64,000 bases of DNA from Virgibacillus subterraneus (GCF_900110695.1 NZ_FOEH01000001.1:186001-250000), one strand, 5' to 3'; positions 51,477 to 60,077 are shown, counted from the first letter of the stretch. The notes: generated by a model from the letters alone, not told the origin. Numbers and translations: made by a program.

Positions 51477-52409
51477 ATGATAAATTTATATTTTTTCATG
51501 TTTACTGCCCTTTTTTTCATGATTACTTTTGGAGCCGTTTTAACGAAGTTGTTTCAGAAACAAATTATTATCAATAGCCGAACGGAGTATTACTTTGACA
51601 TAGATGAAGCTAAATTAAAGCGCGAGAAAAAGGCGAAGAAGAATCGTGACCGCGGTAAAAATTTGGTTATCATGAAAAAGTATACAGACAAAGCAAAGGC
51701 GGTAATCGACGAGAGAACATCAAAGACGAGGAAAAAAGAGCTCGAACAAAGACTGCGTGAGGCAGGTTATCCGCTTAAGCTGTCACCAATTGACTTTCGT
51801 TTTCTGCAATTTCTAATAGGCGCATTCCTGTTTTTTGTTATCTTTCTGTTATTGGGCAAAACAGAAACAAGTTTATTCTCTGTAATTGTATTAGCAGGGG
51901 TTGTAGCACTTCTTGGTATGTATTATCCGTCCTTTTATATAAGTAAAATCACTAAAAAAAGAAGGCAGGAGATTCAGAAAAAAATGCCGGACTTTTTTGA
52001 TATGGTAAACCTTTCAATCGAGGCAGGTATGGGTCTAGATGCTTCTTTGCTAAAGGTCTGCGAACAAACAAAAGGACCACTATCAGAAGAGTTCATGCAA
52101 GAATTAGACGATATGAAGCTTGGAAAGTCCAGACGGGAAGCGTTTGCTGATTTAAGAAAGCGTGTTCCGGTTCACCAGTTCCAAAGCATCATCACATCAC
52201 TAATTCAAGCCGATATGCTGGGGATAGGCATGGCAAAAGTTATTAGATCTTTGACGGAAAGAATTCGGGAGCAGCGGACCCAATTAGCCCGCGAACAAGC
52301 GATGAAAGCTCCGGTTAAAATGGTTTTTCCAATGATGCTGTTTATCTTTCCAGCGATGTTTATTGTATTGTTAGGTCCGTTAATTATTTATATGTTGGAT
52401 ATGCTGTAG
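51477..52409 (+). CDS. tadC: TadC membrane protein (type II secretion F fold)
   Basis: A 310-residue partner of TadB with the same fold: two N-terminal spans, then DFFDMVNLSIEAGMGLDASL, LRKRVPVHQFQSIITSLIQA and MLGIGMAKVIRSLTERIREQ, and a C-terminal span FPAMFIVLLGPLIIYML. It is the last gene of the Tad operon. No terminator is visible; a 42-bp tandem repeat begins 12 bp after the stop codon. Confidence 0.93.
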   Translation: MINLYFFMFTALFFMITFGAVLTKLFQKQIIINSRTEYYFDIDEAKLKREKKAKKNRDRGKNLVIMKKYTDKAKAVIDERTSKTRKKELEQRLREAGYPLKLSPIDFRFLQFLIGAFLFFVIFLLLGKTETSLFSVIVLAGVVALLGMYYPSFYISKITKKRRQEIQKKMPDFFDMVNLSIEAGMGLDASLLKVCEQTKGPLSEEFMQELDDMKLGKSRREAFADLRKRVPVHQFQSIITSLIQADMLGIGMAKVIRSLTERIREQRTQLAREQAMKAPVKMVFPMMLFIFPAMFIVLLGPLIIYMLDML

Positions 52410-52420
52410 GGGGAAATCAC

Positions 52421-52745
52421 GTGGAATCGACAGAATGTGATGCGGAATCGCCAGAAGAGCTCCGTGAATCAACAGAACAACATGCGGAATCGCCAGAAGA
52501 GCCCCGTGAATCAACAGAACATCATGCCGAATCGCCAGAAGGGCCCCGTGAATCAACAGAACAACACGTGGAATCAACAGAAGAGCCCCGTGAATCAACA
52601 GAATAACATGCGAAATCAACAGAAGAGCCCCGTGAATCAACAGAATAACATGCGGAATCGCCAGAAGAGCCTTGTGAATCAACAGAACATCATGCGAAAT
52701 CAACAGAAGAGCCCCGTGAATCAACAGAACAACACGTGGAGTCAT
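52421..52745. repeat. 42-bp minisatellite (fifteen 21-bp half-units)
   Basis: The alternating halves are GTGAATCAACAGAACAACAT and GCGGAATCGCCAGAAGAGCC with point differences. Because 42 is a multiple of three, several frames stay open: one plus frame reads RESTEQHAESPEEP repeatedly until CAA-to-TAA changes stop it, another reads QKSPVNQQNNMRN throughout, and the minus strand reads LLIHGALLAIPH. A GTG after GGGGGAAAT at 52421 could start the first, but none can be called a gene with confidence. The last bases extend into the minus-strand pseudogene. Confidence 0.85.
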
Positions 52746-53955
52746 ATTCAAATATATTAAAACTAAAATTACTATTAATTAGTAAATCAATAGAAAACGG
52801 TATTGGGAAATTAAACCAATACCGCCAACCAACCTTCCATACGCCCAAATCTGTGCTTTTAATTAACCTGAATGTAGCCATTTGAAAGTTAGAATCCTCC
52901 AGTTCAAAACGGATTATTGCCTGTTGTCCGGATAAATAAACTTCCTCAAAAATCTTAACTTCTTTTAATTTTTGGTAAAATTCCTTGTCATTTTGTTTCA
53001 TCGTTTGATCAATAGCAAAGAATGGATCGTTAAAATAGGTTTCTTTATCTGGCGTACCTTGATTTTCACCTTTAATATAAAGGGCATACTGAACATTATT
53101 ATTTCCTTCGTTTTTAGAATGATAATAAAGTTTAAAAATATCTATTGGCTTTAGTCCTTTTAAGAAGTTGTCATCAAAAGTTTCCGCATATTTACTATAA
53201 ACATTTAAGAGTTTATCTGATAGTTCAATCGATGTATTATATTTTTCCTTTGGGTAATCAAGTTCTGGTTCTGAACTTACAGCATTCCTCATTCCAAGTT
53301 TAATAAGCGACCCATTTTCTGAAAAGATATAACGGATTTGATCAACATTAACTGACAAGTCTTCTATAGATATAAGTGTTGAATTTTCTAAGTCCATTCC
53401 AAATATTTTTTTGACCTTTTTATTATTTTGAAAATGAAATTCTAGGTTTTTTCCTATGTCTTTGGCTGCAACCGGTATGTTTAACAAAGTTTTTTTGTCT
53501 GGAATAAAACTGAATCGGTCATCATTGTAGAGTACTCCAGTTACCATAAATGGTTTATTGGACTCCTTAAAACTAACAATTGTCTGATCGTCTTGTCTTT
53601 GGATCTCGGTTACTTCCATTTGACCAAAGGTATCTCCTACCTTAACTTTAGCAGGAGTAAACGTTAGATATTGTTCCGTACTCTCCTCAAGAAGGACGCT
53701 GTAATCACTGTAATCTTGTTCGTTTGGTTTATCTCCTCCAGTTAACCCAAGCTGTTCACTGGCGATTGTCACTCCTACAAAGAGTATTGCAGTTAAGACG
53801 ACTAATGTTAATGCTTTAGGAAGAAAATATTTGGTGCCCTGATTATGTTACCCGTTTTTTATTTTAGTTAAAACCCTTTGTTTATCTCGATTCGTAAAGG
53901 AGGTTGGTATATCACTTTCAAATCGATCTTTCAATTCTTTTAACTTTTTATCCAT
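52690..53955 (-). pseudogene. Anti-sigma factor gene broken by an in-frame stop
   Basis: Translation starting at ATG 53955 gives MDKKLKELKDRFESDIPTSF and continues to a TAA at 53848-53850 (codon 36). The same frame then continues without a shift through a transmembrane helix (LPKALTLVVLTAILFVGVTI) and an extracytoplasmic domain of about 300 residues. This is the layout of a membrane anti-sigma factor: short cytosolic head, one helix, sensor domain. The ATG overlaps the end of the ECF sigma gene by 8 bp. The C-terminus runs into the 42-bp minisatellite (last about 19 codons), so the 3' end also appears altered. Confidence 0.75.
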
Positions 53956-54538
53956 GATTTACACCTCTTTCTAGTGATAAGACCTGTTTTAATTTCTCTC
54001 GTCCACGAATTAACCGGGTTCTTACGGATACTTCTTTCATGTTCAATGCGTAACTGATTTCTCTTGCTGATAGTTCTTTGAAGTAATACAGGATAATGAC
54101 TTCGCGGTATTTAATCGGTAAATTCATAACCTTATCCAAAAGGTCACTTGATTCGTTTTCCCTAATCATGTATTCCTCTGGAGTTTCATCGGATATTTCT
54201 AAAAAGCGGGCGGACTGCGACAATTTTTCTTTTAGACGCTTATTCCGTGATCGCCAGCTACGTAAGTGGTCCTTTGATTTATTGATCGCGATCGAATAAA
54301 CCCAGCTTTTTAGTGTTAATTTACCTTGGAACGTGCTCAGTTTCTGGTAAATGGTCATGAAAACCTCTTGTGTGACATCATCTGTATCGGCATTATTTTT
54401 CACATATGTGTATATCAATCGTTTTATTTCATCACCGTACAAGTCCATAATTTCTGCTATTGCTTCAGCCGGATTCATCTGTATAATGTCCTGATCATCT
54501 TTCTTGTACGGTAGATGGAAAGCTTTCGAGTGGCCCAC
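53948..54538 (-). CDS. ECF-type RNA polymerase sigma factor
   Basis: A 196-residue sigma factor. Region 2 spans about 28-100 (YVKNNADTDDVTQEVFMTIY, then KLTLKSWVYSIAINKSKDHL) and the region 4 helix-turn-helix about 133-185 (LPIKYREVIILYYFKELSAR, then VSVRTRLIRGREKL). Typical ECF length. GTG start behind AGGGGGG. The following overlapping gene is its likely anti-sigma factor, which has an in-frame stop, so the sigma factor may lack its normal restraint. The cue and regulon are unknown. Confidence 0.93.
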   Translation of the reverse strand: MGHSKAFHLPYKKDDQDIIQMNPAEAIAEIMDLYGDEIKRLIYTYVKNNADTDDVTQEVFMTIYQKLSTFQGKLTLKSWVYSIAINKSKDHLRSWRSRNKRLKEKLSQSARFLEISDETPEEYMIRENESSDLLDKVMNLPIKYREVIILYYFKELSAREISYALNMKEVSVRTRLIRGREKLKQVLSLERGVNHG

Positions 54539-54628
54539 TCTATTTCCCCCCTAATATTGTTTTTCATGTGTAAGACGTTGTATTTTAATGGAATGATTCA
54601 TTTTTAAGTAAAATCAATATATAAAAAC

Positions 54629-54680
54629 ATGACATTTGTCATACGATATATTTGACGTTTATGACTATATTAGCTTGTAT
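54629..54680 (+). promoter_or_regulatory. des promoter with DesR-type operator
   Basis: ATGACATTTGTCAT (54629-54642) has perfect ATGACA/TGTCAT arms, and TGACGTTTATGAC follows at 54653-54665. They match the pair of DesR boxes known upstream of Bacillus des. TTGACG (54652) serves as a -35 with a weak TTGTAT -10 17 bp downstream. Response regulator DesR, activated by cold through DesK, is encoded two genes further on. Confidence 0.75.
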
Positions 54681-54693
54681 TTTTCCTCTATTA

Positions 54694-54749
54694 TGGAGAG
54701 TAGAATATCAATAATTGCAAATAAATATAGAGAATCCTACTCTAGGAGG
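54694..54749 (+). promoter_or_regulatory. des leader hairpin next to the ribosome site
   Basis: AGAGTAG (54697-54703) can pair with CTACTCT (54737-54743), which directly abuts the AGGAGG ribosome site. The fold could influence translation of des with temperature, but 7 bp over a 33-base loop is weak evidence. Confidence 0.3.
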
Positions 54750-54756
54750 AAGCAAT

Positions 54757-55809
54757 ATGAGTAAACAAAAACAAGCACAATTACGAAAAAGTGTTACCCC
54801 TTTTGCGGGTTCAGATAAGAAAGCGAGCATAATGCAGCTTATAAATACATTAATACCGTTTTTCCTGACATGGTTTCTTGCATACCAAAGTTTGTCTGTT
54901 TCGATATGGTTAACATTAGCTTTGACTGTTGTTGCAGCAGGGTTTGTTATACGGACATTTATTATTTTCCATGATTGCACCCACGGGTCATTCTTCAAAA
55001 GTGCTAAAGCAAATCGGATTGTTGGTACAATAACCGGTGTTATAACGTTGTTTGCTTTTGATAAGTGGAAACGGGATCATGCGATACACCATGCGACAAG
55101 CAGTAACCTGGACAAGCGTGGAACTGGTGATGTATGGGTGATGACTGTCAATGAGTATGTTGAAGCATCCTTCTGGGGCAGAATGGCTTATCGTCTTTAC
55201 CGTAATCCAATAGTTATGTTTGGCTTAGGCCCGATTTTTCTTTTCTTAGTGTCGAACCGATTTAATCGCAAAGGTGCAAAACGTAAAGAACGCATGAATA
55301 CGTACCTGATCAATGCATCAGTTGCAGTTATTTATGCACTATTGATTTGGGCAATTGGCTGGCAGGCATTTGTTATAGTTCAGGTTCCAATTCTGTTCAT
55401 TGCAGGCGCGTCAGGTATCTGGCTGTTTTATGTACAGCATCAATTTGAGGATTCTTATTTTGAAAACGAAGATGAGTGGGATTTTGTTAAAGCAGCTGTA
55501 GATGGAAGCTCTTATTATAAGCTTCCAAAAGTAATGGAATGGATGACAGGAAGTATTGGCTTCCATCACGTGCATCATCTAAGTCCAAGAGTTCCAAACT
55601 ATAATCTGGAAAAAGCACATGAATCAACTCCGCCATTACAACAGGCAACAACAATAACGCTTGCTTCCAGTTTGAAGTCAATACGATTCAGACTATATGA
55701 TGAAGACAACAAGACTTTTGTTAGCTTTAAAGAAATTAAAGAGTTATTGCGCAAAAGAAAATTAGGGATACAAATGACCCCTGGAAAATCCAGTTTTCAG
55801 GAAAAATAA
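54757..55809 (+). CDS. des: Membrane fatty acid desaturase
   Basis: A 350-residue acyl-lipid desaturase that inserts a double bond (delta-5 in Bacillus subtilis) into membrane phospholipid acyl chains on cooling. The three di-iron histidine boxes are HDCTH (72-76), HAIHH (108-112) and HHVHH (270-274), and four hydrophobic spans anchor it. ATG 54757 follows AGGAGGAAG; the open frame's earlier codons have no ribosome site. A DesR operator lies upstream, and desK and desR follow behind a terminator. Confidence 0.96.
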   Translation: MSKQKQAQLRKSVTPFAGSDKKASIMQLINTLIPFFLTWFLAYQSLSVSIWLTLALTVVAAGFVIRTFIIFHDCTHGSFFKSAKANRIVGTITGVITLFAFDKWKRDHAIHHATSSNLDKRGTGDVWVMTVNEYVEASFWGRMAYRLYRNPIVMFGLGPIFLFLVSNRFNRKGAKRKERMNTYLINASVAVIYALLIWAIGWQAFVIVQVPILFIAGASGIWLFYVQHQFEDSYFENEDEWDFVKAAVDGSSYYKLPKVMEWMTGSIGFHHVHHLSPRVPNYNLEKAHESTPPLQQATTITLASSLKSIRFRLYDEDNKTFVSFKEIKELLRKRKLGIQMTPGKSSFQEK

Positions 55810-55823
55810 TCAATTTAGTAGAA

Positions 55824-55858
55824 GACCCTTCAATATTGTATTGAGGGGTCATGTTTTT
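55824..55858 (+). terminator. Terminator between des and desK
   Basis: GACCCTTCAAT (55824-55834) pairs with ATTGAGGGGTC (55840-55850), then ATGTTTTT. It would allow strong des expression with little read-through into desKR. Confidence 0.85.
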
Positions 55859-55922
55859 GTATTGATAGCGATAAGTCAAGATTTCTAATATACTGAATAA
55901 AAGTGGAGAAGGAGGAACTGTA

Positions 55923-57044
55923 ATGCAGAAGTGGTATCATATTATCCCGAAAAATACAGGGCTTAGTATCTATGCATGGATTATTTTTTGTATTTTGCCT
56001 TTTTATTTTATTTTTCGAACCTCAGGTACATGGGAAATTATTTTCGGTGTTTTCATGATTCTGCTATTTTTCACTGCATACAGGGTATCTTTCCTTTCTA
56101 AAGGCTGGACAGTATATCTCTCAGTAAGTACAGAAATGGTAATAAGCATCGTAATGACACTATTCTTGGGCTATGTTTACTTCGCCTTGTTTTTGGCATT
56201 CTATATTGGTAATATTCAGCATAAATCCAGATTTATTACGTTATATGTGATTCACCTTACAACCACTATTGTTGCAGTAAGTGCTGGTTTTTTTATCCAA
56301 AACGAAATATTCCGTACACAGCTGCCGTTTATAATTATAAGTGTAATAGGCGTAATATTACTGCCTATTACCATATACTTTAGAAATAAGCGGGAGAGAT
56401 TGGAAAACCAATTGAAAGATGCGAACCAAAAGCTTTCTCAGCTGGTTGTCCTGGAGGAACGTCAGCGAATAGCGCGTGATTTGCATGATACTTTAGGACA
56501 AAAGCTTTCCCTTATTGGATTGAAGAGTGATCTGGCTGGAAAATTGGTAAGTGTTGAACCTGATTTAGCAAAAAATGAAATTAATGATATCCATCAAACA
56601 GCACGAACTGCGTTAAAAGAAGTACGTGAGATGGTTTCAGATATGAAAGGTGCAAAATTAAACGATGAATTAATACGTGTCGAACAAGTATTGAAGGCTG
56701 CACAAATAGACTTTCATCTGGAGGGAAATACCGAGTTAACCAAAACACCTTTACTTGTTGAGAATGTACTTAGTATGTGTTTGAAGGAGGCTGTGACTAA
56801 CATTGTTAAGCATAGTCAGGCTACTTTCTGCAATGTTACGATTACACAATCTCCAAATGAGGTACTGATAAAAGTGGAAGATAATGGGATTGGAATATCT
56901 AATAAAAAAGATTCCTATAAAGAAAATGGATTGCAGGGGATGAAAGAGCGCTTGGAATTTGTCAACGGAAGCTTAGATATTGAGTCAAATAATGGTACAA
57001 CGCTTAAGATCCAAGTGCCAAAGGTCGTCAAGCAAACAGAATAG
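55923..57044 (+). CDS. desK: Cold-sensing histidine kinase
   Basis: A 373-residue HPK7-type kinase with five N-terminal transmembrane helices (about 15-150), a short coiled-coil linker and a catalytic core. The phospho-acceptor is His188 in ERQRIARDLHDTLGQKLS, at the same number as in B. subtilis DesK. The ATP-binding lid contains CLKEAVTNIVKHS and VEDNGIGIS with ENGLQGMKERL. In the known system DesK measures membrane thickness and phosphorylates DesR when the membrane orders in the cold. AAGGAGG precedes the ATG. Confidence 0.95.
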   Translation: MQKWYHIIPKNTGLSIYAWIIFCILPFYFIFRTSGTWEIIFGVFMILLFFTAYRVSFLSKGWTVYLSVSTEMVISIVMTLFLGYVYFALFLAFYIGNIQHKSRFITLYVIHLTTTIVAVSAGFFIQNEIFRTQLPFIIISVIGVILLPITIYFRNKRERLENQLKDANQKLSQLVVLEERQRIARDLHDTLGQKLSLIGLKSDLAGKLVSVEPDLAKNEINDIHQTARTALKEVREMVSDMKGAKLNDELIRVEQVLKAAQIDFHLEGNTELTKTPLLVENVLSMCLKEAVTNIVKHSQATFCNVTITQSPNEVLIKVEDNGIGISNKKDSYKENGLQGMKERLEFVNGSLDIESNNGTTLKIQVPKVVKQTE

Positions 57045-57055
57045 GAGGAAATGCT

Positions 57056-57655
57056 GTGATTCGAATTGTTATTGCTGAAGATCAGGGAATGCTGCTTGGA
57101 GCTCTCGGTTCTTTGCTTGATTTGGAGACAGATATGGAAGTTGTCGGTAAGGCAAAGAATGGAGAGGAAGCTATAAGTATTGTGAAGGAGCAACAGCCGG
57201 ATATCTGCATTATGGACATTGAAATGCCAATAAAAAGCGGACTCGATGCAGCTGAGGAATTGAAGGATGAGCCTTGTAAAGTTATTGTTTTAACAACATT
57301 TGCCCGAACAGGTTATTTTGAACGAGCCCGAAAAGCTAAAGTAAGTGGGTATCTGCTAAAAGATAGTCCGAGTGAAGATTTAGCGAGTTCCATTCGCACA
57401 ATTATGGAAGGCCGGCGTATCTATGCTCCGGAGCTTGTTGATATGGCATATGAAAAAGAAAATCCACTGACTGAGCGTGAAGAGCAGGTGGTCAAATTGG
57501 TTGCTGAAGGGAAAAATACAAAGGAAATTGCCAACGAACTATTTCTTACCAATGGAACTGTTCGTAATTACGTTTCCGTGATTTTGGATAAGCTTGAAGT
57601 AAGCAACCGAATTGAGGCGATATCAAAGGTGAAGGAAAAAGGCTGGCTGAAGTAG
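57056..57655 (+). CDS. desR: Response regulator of the desaturase system
   Basis: A 199-residue NarL/FixJ regulator. The receiver domain has the acidic pair in AEDQG, the phospho-acceptor Asp54 in CIMDIEMPIKSG and Lys in YLLKDSP. The C-terminal LuxR-type helix-turn-helix is NPLTEREEQVVKLVAEG followed by TKEIANELFLTNGTVRNYV. Asp54 coincides with the B. subtilis DesR site. GTG start with AGGAGG. It should bind the operator at 54629-54665 upstream of des. Confidence 0.95.
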   Translation: MIRIVIAEDQGMLLGALGSLLDLETDMEVVGKAKNGEEAISIVKEQQPDICIMDIEMPIKSGLDAAEELKDEPCKVIVLTTFARTGYFERARKAKVSGYLLKDSPSEDLASSIRTIMEGRRIYAPELVDMAYEKENPLTEREEQVVKLVAEGKNTKEIANELFLTNGTVRNYVSVILDKLEVSNRIEAISKVKEKGWLK

Positions 57656-57728
57656 AAATAAAGTCTCATGTATAAAGTTAGCCCCTAATTCTAAAACTAA
57701 GGCATAGTAATTAAAAAGGGGCGTTATT

Positions 57729-57866
57729 ATGTCAAACAAGAATAATCAATTTAAAGAAAACAAACAACATGGCGAACATCGAAACGGCCGGAAGAGTCAA
57801 TATAAGAATAACAGTATCCATGGCGGCGATGAGCCAAACGAGTTCATTGATCAAAAAAAGGATTAA
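57729..57866 (+). CDS. 45-residue polar protein of unknown function
   Basis: The frame begins MSNKNNQFKENKQHGEHRNG and ends FIDQKKD, rich in Asn, Lys, Gln and His with no hydrophobic stretch. GGGGC lies eight bases before the ATG, and a strong terminator follows 14 bases after the stop, which supports a real small gene. The composition is like that of minor small spore proteins, but I recognise no family. Confidence 0.6.
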   Translation: MSNKNNQFKENKQHGEHRNGRKSQYKNNSIHGGDEPNEFIDQKKD

Positions 57867-57879
57867 TATAGAAATCAAT

Positions 57880-57914
57880 GCAGTGTGATAGTATGGAATC
57901 ACACTGCTTTTTTA
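57880..57914 (+). terminator. Terminator of the 45-residue gene
   Basis: GCAGTGTGA (57880-57888) pairs perfectly with TCACACTGC (57899-57907), then TTTTTT. Confidence 0.85.
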
Positions 57915-57928
57915 CTGGAGGGTATTAA

Positions 57929-58507
57929 GTGAGCCATGAAGCTGTAATTTCAACGGTTCCGGTTTTGGAAACGGATCACTATCGATTAAGAGGATTAAGG
58001 GAAGATGATGCAAGTGAATTATTCGGGTTTATGCGTGACAAGAACACGATGAAATTTATTACACCTGACCCAGTAAAATCAGAGACTGATATGTGGCAGG
58101 AAATCCAAGTACAACTGGAGAACTTTGCTAAACGAAAAGAACTGCCATGGGTGATTGAAGATAAAGACAATGGTGAGGTCATCGGTAAATTCAGTTTACA
58201 TAAATTAAGTATGTGGCATAAAAAAGCTGAATTAGGTGTCATCATTCGTGAAGAATATCAAAAAAAGGGAGTCGTGACGGAGGTTTTGGAACAAATTCTC
58301 CATTATGCCTTTGATACGCTTGAATTAAATCGAATAGTCGGTGACATTTTTGCCGAGAATGAAGGTTCAGAAAAGCTTTTAAAAAAATACGGATTCAAAG
58401 AAGAAGGTACCATGAGACAAACGGACTTTGACGGGAAGAGATATCACGATACAGTCGTCTTTTCATTGTTGAAGTCAGAATATGATGCCTTACAAGAAAA
58501 CAGGTGA
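57929..58507 (+). CDS. RimJ/RimL-type GNAT acetyltransferase
   Basis: A 192-residue GNAT of the ribosomal-protein acetyltransferase type: the opening LETDHYRLRGLREDDASELF, the acetyl-CoA site IREEYQKKGVVTEVLEQIL and the closing LNRIVGDIFAENEGSEKLLK plus YGFKEEGTMR are characteristic. In Bacillus, relatives act on ribosomal proteins or small compounds; the target is unknown. GTG start with GGAGGG. The HAD gene starts four bases after its stop, with its ribosome site overlapping the end of this gene, so the two are coupled. Confidence 0.92.
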   Translation: MSHEAVISTVPVLETDHYRLRGLREDDASELFGFMRDKNTMKFITPDPVKSETDMWQEIQVQLENFAKRKELPWVIEDKDNGEVIGKFSLHKLSMWHKKAELGVIIREEYQKKGVVTEVLEQILHYAFDTLELNRIVGDIFAENEGSEKLLKKYGFKEEGTMRQTDFDGKRYHDTVVFSLLKSEYDALQENR

Positions 58508-58511
58508 CATC

Positions 58512-59036
58512 ATGTACATTGGAATGTTTCTTGATCGGGATGGCGTGATAAATGAAGTGCTTAGTCATCGGGTGAAATTTGTGAACAAGCCAAAGGATTT
58601 TTATTTGCTGAATGGGGTTGGAGAAGCAATTAAACGTTTTAACGACGAAGGATTTAAGGTTTTCGTCGTGACGAATCAAGGCGGCATTGGTCTTGGTTAT
58701 ATGCAGGAATCTGCTTTAGATGACGTACATAAAAAGATGGAAAGTGACTTAGCGGAATTTGGTGCACATGTTGACGACATTGCATATTGTCCACATAAAC
58801 CACATGCAAACTGTGCCTGCCGTAAACCAAAGCCGCAAATGATTCTGGATTTGGCCGAAAAACATAAAATTGATTTATCCAATAGCTATATGGTTGGTGA
58901 TCGAGCGCCTGATATAGAATCGGGAAGGGAAGCAGGCACGCAGACGGTTCTCATTGGAGACAGAAGAGATGAGGCTGCTGATGCTGACTTTTTTTACCCT
59001 AACCTTATTTCGTTCGCGGATTCATTAACAAAATAA
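58512..59036 (+). CDS. HAD-IIIA (GmhB-like) phosphatase
   Basis: A 174-residue HAD hydrolase. Motif I is FLDRDGVINE (nucleophile Asp8), motif II VTNQGG, and motif IV VGDRAPDIESG. The insert CPHKPHANCACRKPKPQM has the Cys/His spacing of the structural zinc site of D,D-heptose-1,7-bisphosphate phosphatase. In Firmicutes such enzymes may act on histidinol phosphate or sugar bisphosphates instead. AGGTGA precedes ATG 58512. Confidence 0.92.
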   Translation: MYIGMFLDRDGVINEVLSHRVKFVNKPKDFYLLNGVGEAIKRFNDEGFKVFVVTNQGGIGLGYMQESALDDVHKKMESDLAEFGAHVDDIAYCPHKPHANCACRKPKPQMILDLAEKHKIDLSNSYMVGDRAPDIESGREAGTQTVLIGDRRDEAADADFFYPNLISFADSLTK

Positions 59037-59111
59037 TTATAAAATCTTCATGTATTCTCTCTTTCTGGAAATACTAAAATTGAAATTAACAACAGGAAGG
59101 ATGAATACTAG

Positions 59112-59840
59112 ATGTTAAAAGGTTTTTTAATAGCATTGGTGCTGTCAATGGGCTTCTCCATGAGCGCACCTTCAGGATTACCATTTTACAAGGGGATAGC
59201 AGAGGATATCCATACTCAAAAACGTGATAAAGAGAGCTCGAATAAAGATATATTTATAACGTTAGAGGCTAAAGAACTCGGAATAGAAACAAAAGGCAAG
59301 AATATTGATCAACTGGAAAAAGAAGTAATGGAAGCGAAAATGAAGCAAGCTGCCAATGAATTGGGAATAGATACAGAAGGAAAAGACATGAAGGAACTGT
59401 CCAAGGAAGTACATCATGCAAAGGTGAAGCAAAAGGCAGCGGAACTTGGGGTAGAGACAGAGGGTAAAGAGCCAAAAGAGCTAGCAGAAGAAGTTTATGA
59501 AGAGATGCTGAAACAAAAAGCTGAAGAGTTAGGAATTTCAACAGAGGGTAAAAATGCTAAGAAACTTAAAAAGGAAGTTTTTGAAGCATCTGTCAAGCGT
59601 AAGGCCGAAGAGTTAGGCATTGAGACAGAAGGCAAGGATCCACGTGATTTGAATAAAGAAATTTATAAAAAGAAAGTTTTCCAGACAGCCGAGGCATTAG
59701 GAATAAAAACGAAAGATAAAGATACCCAGGAGATAATGGATGAGATTATGAAAGAGCATGCTGAGAAGGCAAAACAACTAGGGTTATTCCCGTTTGAAGA
59801 GAGAAATGGGAAATTATTCTGGGGTCATCATAAGAAATAA
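59112..59840 (+). CDS. Exported protein with six 28-residue helical repeats
   Basis: A 242-residue protein. A signal/anchor (MLKGFLIALVLSMGFSMSAP) is followed from about residue 51 by six tandem units of 28 residues with the pattern KAEELGIETEGKDPKEL then a helical KEVYEAKVKQ. It is charged and Cys-free, and ends with FERNGKLFWGHHKK-like polar residues. Each unit would be a helix-turn-helix, forming a rod. I do not recognise a named family; related repeats occur in cell-surface proteins of other Bacillaceae. AGGAAGGATG precedes the ATG, and a terminator follows at 59852. Confidence 0.75.
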   Translation: MLKGFLIALVLSMGFSMSAPSGLPFYKGIAEDIHTQKRDKESSNKDIFITLEAKELGIETKGKNIDQLEKEVMEAKMKQAANELGIDTEGKDMKELSKEVHHAKVKQKAAELGVETEGKEPKELAEEVYEEMLKQKAEELGISTEGKNAKKLKKEVFEASVKRKAEELGIETEGKDPRDLNKEIYKKKVFQTAEALGIKTKDKDTQEIMDEIMKEHAEKAKQLGLFPFEERNGKLFWGHHKK

Positions 59841-59851
59841 GTGCAACAACT

Positions 59852-59885
59852 ATCCTCGATATTATATCGGGGATTTTGTTTTTTG
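59852..59885 (+). terminator. Terminator of the 28-residue-repeat gene
   Basis: ATCCTCGAT (59852-59860) pairs with ATCGGGGAT (59866-59874, one G-T), followed by TTTGTTTTTT. Confidence 0.75.
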
Positions 59886-60077
59886 AAGCAGTCAAAATAT
59901 ACTGAAAACTGAATAATGGTACAAGTGACTGGATAAAGACTGAATAATTGCTGGGAAGACTGAATTAGTGTAATCGTGAATGCCAAAGTAAAAGTTTCCA
60001 CTATTATAAAGAAGGGTTTTCAAGCAAATGTACCGAATGTTATAAGTAGAGATAGAACTGTAAGGGAGGAAATTTAT

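Noticed and set aside
52380-52751. A 123-codon minus-strand frame of hydrophobic LLIHGALLAIPH repeats
   Set aside because: It is a by-product of a repeat unit whose length is divisible by three; it has no ribosome site and overlaps the tadC end.
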